Part shown: one piece after another, positions 43,202 to 52,600 of the stretch
Position numbering within the stretch: the stretch's first letter is position 1
Layout of the letters: every line of letters starts with the position of its first letter
Assembly (NCBI GenBank): GCA_040385245.1
Contig: JAZKHT010000009.1
Location: 71,197-135,196 of the forward strand
Length of the DNA: 64,000 nucleotides
Direction: 5' to 3'
Source: JAZKHT01 sp040385245
Lineage (GTDB): Bacteria > Pseudomonadota > Alphaproteobacteria > Rhodobacterales > Rhodobacteraceae
The notes under the pieces: generated by a model
Seen by the model: only the letters and a program-made list of their open reading frames with translations
The model's database searches: none
Told to the model about the DNA's origin: nothing
Translations under genes and position numbers: made by a program

Positions 43202-43882
43202 ATGGCGGGATCGCAGCGGCTGGTGGCCTACGAGCGGGTGTCGACGGCGCGACAGGGAACCAGCGGGCTTGGACTAGAAGCACAGCGCAGGGTAATCGAG
43301 GACTTTGCCGCATCCCGTGGTGCCGAGGTTCTGGCCCGGTTCACCGAGGTGGAGAGCGGGCGCAAGGCCGACCGGCCGGAACTCCTGAAGGCGCTGCACT
43401 TGGCCAAGGTTACGGGGGCAACGCTGGTGATCGCCAAGCTGGACCGACTGAGCCGCAATGCGGCATTCCTGCTGGCCCTGCGCGACAGTGGGGTCCGGTT
43501 CGTCGCGGTGGACATGCCCGAGGCGAACGATCTCACCGTGGGGATCATGGCGCTGGTGGCACAAGCCGAGCGGGAAGCCATCTCGCGACGCACGAAGGAA
43601 GCGCTGGCGGTGGCCAAAGCGCGTGGGATGAAGCTGGGGAATCCCAACGGTGCCGAAAGCTTGCGGCGGGCGGGGAAAGGTGGCTCGGCGCTCCGAGCGG
43701 CCGTGTCAGCTAATGCTGCAGCCTTCGCCGGGGACCTGGTCCCGGTGCTCGCGGACATTCAGGCCGCGGGGCACACGTCGCTGCGGGCAATTGCGGCGGA
43801 ATTGATGGCACGAGGGATAAGGACGCGGCGGGGCGGTCGTTGGGGCGTGGGTAATGTCGGCCGACTGCTCCATCGCCGATGA
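43202..43882 (+). CDS. Resolvase/invertase-type small serine recombinase
   Basis: A 226-aa protein. The catalytic domain has Ser14 in YERVSTARQ, then LVIAKLDRLSRNAAFL and ALVAQAEREAISRRTKEAL. A C-terminal HTH region follows (LRAIAAELMARGIRTRRGGRWGVGNVGRLL). Start ATG 43202. It resolves or inverts DNA at short inverted repeats; one lies right upstream. It closes the phage-like module and precedes the convergent helicase gene. Confidence 0.87.
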   Translation: MAGSQRLVAYERVSTARQGTSGLGLEAQRRVIEDFAASRGAEVLARFTEVESGRKADRPELLKALHLAKVTGATLVIAKLDRLSRNAAFLLALRDSGVRFVAVDMPEANDLTVGIMALVAQAEREAISRRTKEALAVAKARGMKLGNPNGAESLRRAGKGGSALRAAVSANAAAFAGDLVPVLADIQAAGHTSLRAIAAELMARGIRTRRGGRWGVGNVGRLLHRR

Positions 43883-44051
43883 CAGCTCCCGGCCCTATGC
43901 GGCCGGTCGGAGTGAAGCATTCGCCGCAAAGCGGCTTCCCCAAAGCGGTCGGCCACCCAAGATATCGCCCGAACGCGCAAGGGCGGCTACAATCGAGTGG
44001 TTACGACACTCCTGCCATGTTTCCCGTTACTGGTCGGGGGGCACACGACTA

Positions 44052-46688
44052 TCAGAGAACTCTGTTGGATGCAGGCACCAATGCCATGATGAGCCTTGCC
44101 TTTGGGTAGGTGAACCCAAACGATCCCGGGAGTTCAGATGCTTCAAGCTGCATCGACAGCTCGCGCAACGTCGCTGCATGTTCTACGGATAGTTCGGTTG
44201 GTGCCGCTTCCAACCCAGTGCAGCGATTGAGCAACGACAACAGCTCACCGTCCCGCAGGATGGCGGACTGCCCGTGTTGCACTCCGAGGACGATGCGATG
44301 AACGGTCGCCTTCGTTCCCGTCAGTTCGTCCTCCACCCGTGCTAGCAGGATCGTGTTTTCGAGATCCTTGAGATATGCGGCAAAGACCGGCTGGTTGACT
44401 GCATGCTCCAGAAGCTTGTCGACAAGGGAATGCCCGATCCCCATCATTCGGTTCATCTGCTCCTTCGGCGCGAGGTCGCGGTCGAACGTCAGCCCATCGT
44501 ATCGGGATTTCAGATCCAGATCGTTGCGCCAGATCTCGGGCGTCGCGATCGAGAGACCCGCCTCAGAGGTTGTGACCCTGCGCCCGTGTGTCTTGGCGGC
44601 GTTCCGGAAGAACGGCTCGAGCTGTGGGAGATCGAGTTGCGGGATTTCCTTGGCCATCGTCGCGGAATCGAATTTTGATGCAGAGCCGAAAAGGCTTCGG
44701 GCCGTCGCGAGCGCATTGTCGCCGCCGAAGCGATTGCTGTTGGCTGTCCACCAGCTTCTCAGGGTTTCTCGGCCTTGTTTCGAATACCCCTCAGAATAGA
44801 GCTCGTCGAAAACCGAGGATCCAGCCATGCCGATCACGAGCTGGGCAATGTCCTCGGCTTCCTCCATCGATGCACTGAGCGTGGCTTGGATACGCGCGAG
44901 CTTTTCTTCGAGAAGGGACCAGATACGTGCCTCGACGGTTTCGGGGTTTCGCAGCAGGTAGACGGATACGGCGCGGGTCTGCCCGTAACGGTTGAGGCGA
45001 CCGACTCTCTGGTGCAACCGCATCGGGTTCCAAGGAAGATCAACATGCACCAGCGTGGCGCAGCGGTGCTGAAGGTCGATGCCTTCGCCACCCGCCTCGG
45101 TCGAGATCAGGAAGCGGTTGCGTCCGGCATTGAAATCCTCGGCGGCCGTTTCGCGAGACAGGCGGCGGGTCTCGGCGATACCGCTGGCTCCAAGGAGTGT
45201 GAGGCGTTGGTCACCGTTGATGAAACCTGTGCTCCCTTCGCCGAAACGCGCTTCCAACGCGTTCAGAACGAGGGCTTGGGTGGCCTTGTATTCTGTGAAG
45301 AGCAAGACCGGCTCGCCGACCGGGAGTTCGGTCGCGATCAGGTCAATCAGCCTCTGGATCTTGGTTTCATCGGTGATTTCGTCGGCGCGGGCAAGGATCT
45401 CGTCGAGGCGGGCGATCTCGTCGGACATGAGCGTCGGGGAATTTTCCCCAACGGAGCTTTCCTCGCGCTGGGACCGTTCGTCGTCCTCTTCATACTCTGG
45501 CGGCTCAGCGATCTGGGAGGCGCTGCGTCCATCTTGCGCAATCGTCGTCGCCAGCATGCCCCGTCGTTTCGACAGGGCGCTGCGGATCGCCGCGATGGAA
45601 CTGGCGGCAAGCTTCTGGAGTGCGATGAGCAGGAGCATGCGAGAGGAGCGCTCACGGCCGGCAAGGTCGCTCGCATAGGCCCGACCGTCGAGGATGAACT
45701 CGCTCATGACGTTGTAGAAGTCCGCCTCTGCCTCGGTATAGCCGTAATCGACGGTCTGGGTTTTCACCGGCTTGAACAGCGGCTTGCCTTCAAGGTCGGT
45801 CACCGTGGCCTTGTTGTTGCGGATCATCGCTTCGGGCAGGTGCGCAAGCTGCTCCTCGATGTCGCGCTGGGGGTCGAAGAGATCGGGCCGCAGGAGGTGC
45901 ATAAGGGCGAGGAAGCCGAAGTCTTTGCCCCTATGGGGCGTGCCGGTGAACAGTACCAGCGAGCCGATCTTGCCCGCTGCCTGCATGTCCTTCAGCAGGT
46001 TATATGTCAGGGTTGCGCTGCGTTCGACCGCTTGGAAGTGGTGCGCTTCGTCGACCAGAACCAGATCCCACGGCTCGGCCTCCAGCAATCGCTCGCGCGC
46101 CTTGTCCATGCGGAGCGTATGGAACGAGGCGACCACTTTGTCGGCCGTCTCCCAGTAGCTGACCCTATCGCGATCAAGGTCAGCGGAATAGAGGTTGAGA
46201 CGGATGTCGAACATCGTCTTCATCCGGTCTCGCCACTGCGGCGCGAGCCGGGCCGGGGTCAGGACGAGGACGCGCTTCACCCGATCTGAGGAGAGCAGCG
46301 GATCGAGGATCAGGCCCGCTTCGATGGTCTTGCCGAGGCCGACGTCATCGGCGACCAACCAGCGGGCTGGCCAGTTGCGCGTCACCTGGCGGCAGACCCA
46401 GAGCTGGTGGGGCAGAAGCTTGACCCGGGTGCGCGTAAAGACGCCCCATTGGTCGTTGATAGACCTGATCAGGAGCGCCTGCGCCTTTGCCAACGTGGCT
46501 GTCGGGTCGTCCGTAGTGAGGTCGGCAAGGCGATCCTCCAGCGACTCGATGCGCATCAACTGGGCTGTCTCCACCCTGTGGATGTCCGTGCCGAACTGAA
46601 CGAGGCTGAAGACCCCCTGATCGACCACGATACGGCCTTCACCATGATCAGGATGCCGAACGGATTGCTCAGGGGCGAAGGTCGTCAT
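44052..46688 (-). CDS. SNF2/RapA-like helicase of the sacsin-type ATPase operon
   Basis: An 878-aa SF2 helicase. The N-terminal ~60 residues form a small Tudor-like region (VRHPDHGEGRIVVDQGVFSLVQFGTD). The core has Walker A DDVGLGKT (114-121), DEAH (213-216), FTGTPHRGKDF, LLFTEYKATQAL, GGEGIDLQHRCATLV and RVGRLNRYGQTR. It resembles RapA- and DISARM DrmD-like SNF2 helicases, translocases that push along DNA. An ATGA overlap with the upstream ATPase gene means both are made together. Confidence 0.85.
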   Translation of the reverse strand: MTTFAPEQSVRHPDHGEGRIVVDQGVFSLVQFGTDIHRVETAQLMRIESLEDRLADLTTDDPTATLAKAQALLIRSINDQWGVFTRTRVKLLPHQLWVCRQVTRNWPARWLVADDVGLGKTIEAGLILDPLLSSDRVKRVLVLTPARLAPQWRDRMKTMFDIRLNLYSADLDRDRVSYWETADKVVASFHTLRMDKARERLLEAEPWDLVLVDEAHHFQAVERSATLTYNLLKDMQAAGKIGSLVLFTGTPHRGKDFGFLALMHLLRPDLFDPQRDIEEQLAHLPEAMIRNNKATVTDLEGKPLFKPVKTQTVDYGYTEAEADFYNVMSEFILDGRAYASDLAGRERSSRMLLLIALQKLAASSIAAIRSALSKRRGMLATTIAQDGRSASQIAEPPEYEEDDERSQREESSVGENSPTLMSDEIARLDEILARADEITDETKIQRLIDLIATELPVGEPVLLFTEYKATQALVLNALEARFGEGSTGFINGDQRLTLLGASGIAETRRLSRETAAEDFNAGRNRFLISTEAGGEGIDLQHRCATLVHVDLPWNPMRLHQRVGRLNRYGQTRAVSVYLLRNPETVEARIWSLLEEKLARIQATLSASMEEAEDIAQLVIGMAGSSVFDELYSEGYSKQGRETLRSWWTANSNRFGGDNALATARSLFGSASKFDSATMAKEIPQLDLPQLEPFFRNAAKTHGRRVTTSEAGLSIATPEIWRNDLDLKSRYDGLTFDRDLAPKEQMNRMMGIGHSLVDKLLEHAVNQPVFAAYLKDLENTILLARVEDELTGTKATVHRIVLGVQHGQSAILRDGELLSLLNRCTGLEAAPTELSVEHAATLRELSMQLEASELPGSFGFTYPKARLIMALVPASNRVL

Positions 46689-49600
46689 GCGATGAAGTCC
46701 TCTTCTTCGACGTTGTCTTGCGAAATCCTGGGGGTATCAGGTCCGAAGATGACCTCCTGCGCGCCCTCGTGCTTCTGGGTCATCAGCAGTTGAATGGGAA
46801 GGTCAAGTGCGCCACCAAAAGACGCGCGGTCCCTGAGGCCTGCCTCGAATTCGGAATAGATTGCACGTGAGGCATCCATTCCGGCCAAGCCACGGAGATG
46901 TCTCCAACCTATCCGATCCGCAAAACGTCCCATGGCCTCGGAATTTGCCCAGCCGTAGCCGTGCATGTAGCCGCCGAGATCGCCCCAGATACCGGCTCGC
47001 ACGCCCTCGCGGATCATCCAGTTTGCGCCGGTTCCCAGCGCGCGGATCAACGAAGCCCCCTCGGTGCCGCGGCGCTGATGCGACGGCGAGGCACTCGGCC
47101 ACCAATGATCGACGAGGCTGATCGCTCCGTCGCGTTGCACGAATCTTGGCAGGTTCTGGTAGACGTCGACATAGTCGGGAAGCCACCGCGCGACGACGTA
47201 AAGCTCTCCCAGCGCCCGGCGCCAGCGGCGATAGTCCTCGGCCTTGCCATCAATGCTGGCAAGCTCGTCGAGCCGATCCGTCCACGGCTTGTAACTGTGG
47301 ACCTGCGAGATGCGGGCCATCTCGCCCCACCATCCGGCGCGTTTGGCATTGTTGATGAAGTTGCGGCTGGCGGTCTCGTTGCCCCACTCGATGGTTCGGA
47401 AGACGGCCTGGGCGAAGAAGGTGAACCATCCCTCGGGATCATCGTCATAATGCTTGTCGCGGAGCCGTTCCGGCTTTGAGTTCGTCGGGTAGGTGTCAAA
47501 GTTGTATTTGCTGCCAAGCTCGTGGGATTTTCGCGTCCACCACGCATGCAGATGTTCGAGCACGAGCGCGGGATCTGGCTGTTCAACGACCTCGGCAATC
47601 CCGGGATACTCGACCGTCGGGGGCGTCTCATGCCTCGCGTCGAACCGTTCTTCGAGTTCACCCGCGTAGAGTTGCGGAATGATGTTCTGGAGCTCCGAAC
47701 GGCTCAATCCTTCTGCGAAATCGCTGGCGCACAACGCCTCGAAGGTTGGCGGTAGCCAATTGCATCGCCGCGCCCTTAATTCCTCAGCAAGTTTGCTGCC
47801 TTTCTCACCGCGCAACATGTAAATCAGGACAGACCGCTTCTGTTCTGTCGATTTACAATCGCTTGCGAACTGGGCCAGCCTTGACGGGTTCAAGAGTGAG
47901 CCGAAATATCCGCCACCCCGTGCGAGATCGTATAGGTCGAGGGCCGCTTCGCTGTAGTCGCCGGACAGAACATGGCGCGAAGAAATGAAATCTCCCATCA
48001 ATCTCTCGTCTTTGTTCTTCTCCATTTTCATCCGGTCGCAAGACTTCGGCAGAAACGCCGCAGTACTCCAAGTTCCATCCTCCATGCGGAACTCCGCGTC
48101 GCGCAACTGGGCAAGGATTGCTGCCCGTTCTTGCCCGTCCATTTTTTCTGTCCGCTCGGCTGTCAGGATACCGCCAACCCAAGAAGCCAGTTCCGGATCA
48201 ATGCGGCGAGACACCCCCATAACCTCTTTCAGAAGTCCGCCAGCATGCAGCGGACTTGGCACCCGGAGGCCGATGCGTTCAAGCGTGCGGGCTGCTTGCC
48301 TCGACACGCTCCGTGACAGTATCCGCTGGGAGATGGGATGGCCTGCAAGCTGATCCGCAGCACCCGGCAAGTCCATGATGCCTGCAACTTGCCAGTGGAC
48401 TTCCGTGGCTTGCAACAGGGGCGTGAAGGGAGCGGCGAGACCTGTCGGGAAGACGGGCGCATTGCTGACCAGGCTCGCCCAGCCGAGCCGGGCGGTGTCG
48501 GGGGCCTCGTTGGTGATGCCACGCGGTTGGGTGTCGTCCACGTGGAGCGACCCCAGCAGGTCGTGACGCAGATCCGGTGTGAAGCTGTCGGCCAGGGCGG
48601 TCCAGAACAGGCTTCGTCCTTCGTCCGGGTCCGGGTTGGACAAACCGGCCTTGTGGGCGAACGCAGGCCAGTCGTTTTCTAGCAGTTTTGCCAAAGACTT
48701 GAGCCTGCGCGCCAGGCTGGTGCCATGCTTGCGGAAGAGAGCCTTGCGTTCGTCCAACATTCCCCTCAGGTGCCCCCGGCCCGGATTGACCGCAAAGCTG
48801 CGGCTGTTCATCAGCCAGCAAGGGCGCGCGTCGACATCCAGAGGCGCCAGTAACCACAGGCCGGGCGTGCCTTCGGCGGGCGGAACCGGCCCGGTCGGAC
48901 CGAGGGGCAGGAACAGCGTCGTATCCTCGTCCAGGTCCAGGACAAGCGCCTTGCCGGCTTCGGTTCCGGTCAAGGTCAGGACGCGGACGTTCTCGGCTCC
49001 CGTGTCTTCGAAGGAGGCACCGAAGGTCTCGACGAGAGCCTCCTTGCGGATATCGACCTGCCGGATGCCACGCGCCATGGCGGGCAACCAGCGCGCAGAG
49101 CGACGGAATGCGTCCCACGCTGTGTTGTAGTCCTGTCCCGCGTTCTGATCGAATTCGATGATCGTGGCGGGCCGGCCTTGGCTTGTCGCTTCGAAAGAGC
49201 GCTCTTTTCCTTGATCCCAAGGATCGGGCAGAAGCCCACCGCGAACGTGGCAGGCGACGTATCGGCTGGCTATGCGCACCTGATCGGCCAGCAGATGTAC
49301 TGCCTTGAAGCCGAGGCCGAACTTCCCGGTCACGGCCTCCCCGCGATCCTTGTCACTGAGGTTGAGCTGGAGCATGTGGTACAGGTCGCGGTGCCATCCC
49401 ATGCGTTCGCCGTGACTGCCTTCACCGACAACGTTGATAAGCCTTCCCCAGTGACTCATGGTCGTGGTTCCGCGATTTCGCGACAGCTCGAACTTTCCGG
49501 GAGCATCACTCCAGGCTGGATCTTGCTGCCAGGCGTCGTCCGCGTTCTGGAAAAGCTCGAAAAAGATTCGTGCCGGGAGGTATCCGTCCTCTGTAATCCG

Positions 49601-52600
49601 CGTCCGCACGCGTTCCAGCAATTCCGCGTGACCTTTGGGTTGATCGACTTTCGTCCAAAGCTGGTCCTTGAGCTTTTGGCGAATGGCTTCGACACCGTCT
49701 CCAGCGCTGCGCACGGCATCTTCGTAGTCCTTGCGCGCGCGTTCCAGAATGCCGCCTTCCCTCGGCTTCATCTCGCCAAGGATCTTCGGCATCTGGTCAC
49801 GGATTTCGGCCCTGACCGCACTCGCGACATGTTCGGCAAACCGCGCACGACCGGCAAGCAGCGCGTCCAGCGCTGCACGTGCTTCGGGTTGATCCTTCTC
49901 ACTGCCGACATATTCTTCGGCGAGCGTTCGGCAGAATTCAGTGACATGGCGGTCCGTCAGCCGCACATCGTCCGGCAACACGACGTCGAGAGCGCGTCGC
50001 CGTGTCAGGTTGTGCAGGTCCTTGGCTTGCTCGATTTTCCAGTTCTGACGGATGGTTCCGACGATCTCCAACGGCTGCGCGTCCCCGAGCGGGAGCATCA
50101 CGGGTGTTCCCGCGATGCTGACGAACTCGTCTTCACCTTGCAGATCGCGTCGCGGACGGAACTGGATTCGCATTCGGGCGGACCGGGCCATAAGGCTCTG
50201 GTCGCTACCTTTTCGATACGCCGTCTCTACCTGATTCTCGAAATCGCGCTCGATCCCCTCGATCACCGGGATGGCCAGCCCAAGCTCTTCACGCATCAGC
50301 GCGCGCCAGCAATCCGACCGACCGAGCATGAACACCAGCACGGCGAGCATCTCGGCGGGAACGGCAACTTTCGCACGGGCGAGGATTGGCTTCAGGCTAT
50401 CGGCGGACTGCTTTTCCGTCAGTTCAGCGGGCGCGTCGCTTGGGCGAAGCTTTCGCGGGTCGTCGCTCGAACCCTGTGCGAATTGCGGGAGCAGCCGCGA
50501 CAATTCGGGGTCGAGACGATGCGCGAAGGCAACGGCACCGCCATGCGCGACCACCTCGTCGGCGGCACGCCAAGTTCCGTCGCGCGTTGGCACTCGTGTT
50601 CCGGAAAGGACTTTCCCGATCTGATCGCTCGACGTTCTCGCCAGAAAGCGGAAACCCGAGTCATAGACGGCACGGGCAGACTGGTTCCCTGAAGCGGCGA
50701 TGCGTGAGAGAGCATCCATCCAACCATGGAAATGGTCAGGGTCCGGAGCCCCGTGCTGCTGGACCTCGCGCACGATGGTCTGTGCGTCGGCGCCTGGCGC
50801 CGACAACAGCCAGGCCAGAAGGGGCCATCCCGGCAAGGTCAGGTCCGCGCCATCTTTTGCGAGGGATTGCAGGTAAGCGGCGATGTCACCGGGCCGCTCG
50901 CCGATCCAGCACGGGAGGCTTCCATCAGAGAGACGGTCCAGCAGGGTATTTTTGCTTGCGGCGGTGTCCTTCAGCACACCGTCCTTCACCAGCAGACGCA
51001 GGGTGTCCTCGTCGAGCAGGCCGACTGGTACATCCTTGCGTGTTGCCATGTCCGAGGGGAGCAGGCCCGAATTCAAGCCAGGTAGATCCATGACGGCTAC
51101 GGGCGCGACTGTGCGCCCGTCGATCAGGGTGAGCCATTGCGTCTCAGCAAGCAGGGGTAGCGTTTCCGCTGTCCTGCCATCGCGAATAGCTGCGATGATT
51201 TGCGCAACATGCTTCGCAGGCTCGGGTTGGCCGAGCAGGAAGTCAAGTTGGCGCTCCGCGGACCAGATGCGCGCCGAAGTGATCCGCCGAAACTGTTCCT
51301 GCGTCGCGTTGCCGAACGGGGCGTGCAAGATCGGCACGTCGATGCCGTCCGGAAAGGGCAAGTCCGGGTTCTGGCGAAAGCCATGCACGGCAGCAACGCG
51401 CCCCTGGTTGGTCTCGAAGATCGGCAGAAGTTCGAGATCTTCGTCCGGGATATTTGCCGTGAAAAAGGCCGAGAACAGTTCGGGCGAAATCGGAGTGGCT
51501 GCGATATGCCTCTGATTGGCCACGAACTTTTCGCCAAGTGTCGCACCATCGAACTTCCGGACGCCAAGCTGTCCCTGTTTCACGGCGTCAATGCGCATCA
51601 TCAGGGTAGAATTCAGCAGGATGGTCTTGTCGTCTCTTCCGACGAGGGTGCGCGCAAAAGCGTCGAGTTGGCCATTCCCCCCGTCGATCCACAGCAGGTC
51701 TCGGTCGTCGAAGCGGGCTTCGCGACGTCCGGCAAGGAGAGCGCGAAGATAAGGGCGGTACTTGCTCTCGGTGCTCCACAACTTGAGCATCAGGTCAAGA
51801 CGCGCTTCATCTGGCCCAGATGCATCTGCCTCCGCGGCAAGGCGGGCCGTTTCATACGAAGGATCCTTCGCATAAGTCAGACCAGTTCCGAGCTCGGTTA
51901 GAAGCTGGGCTGCCTCCGCGTAGTTGATCATCATGGCGCCGGCACCTGGGGCCGCACGTTCGAGCAGCTCGACAAGCTTCCGATTCTCGTTGTTATGCAA
52001 GAAAAGGCGCCCGCTGCTTGCTGCTTTCGACAGGTCGTCGAGGCTGGCACTGCGCGGGAAGCCAAGCCCCTTGTCGACACGGACGATGTGCAATGTCCGG
52101 AACTCCGGATCGCTCTGCGCCGCGGCCAAATTGTCTCCCATCGCCTTCAGGATGGCAATTGCGGCGGTTGCGGCCGCGTCCTCGGTCGCGGTGTCCTTCA
52201 GCTGCGGTTGCAGGGCCGTCAACAGGGCCTTCGCTTCGACCAGCGACAGGTTTCGGGCTCCGAAGCTTGCCGGACGCCAGTCCTGGTGAATACACAGCGG
52301 CGCGGCCTCGACCGAGGCCAGCGTCCGGCGCATCTGGCTATTGCGCATCACGCTGTGTGGCATGGGCAGCACGCAACCGTCCGGAAGATGGTGGAGGACC
52401 ATCCGGATGTGTTCGCCCTGTGCCATATCGACATCACGCTTTGTCATCGCCTGGCGAAGCAGGCTCAGGACAGGCGCGACAAGCGCTGCCGACTTGTCCA
52501 GACGCTCGCGGCGTGCAAAATCAAGGAATTCGCCGAACCGTGCGAGCTTTCCCCCTTGACCAAATGCAGCGGCGGTCAGGAGCCCGGCCATTTTTGCAAG

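Noticed and set aside
49178..50692. Plus-strand open frame inside the giant ATPase gene
   Set aside because: No ribosome-binding site or recognisable protein. Antisense to the second GHKL module.
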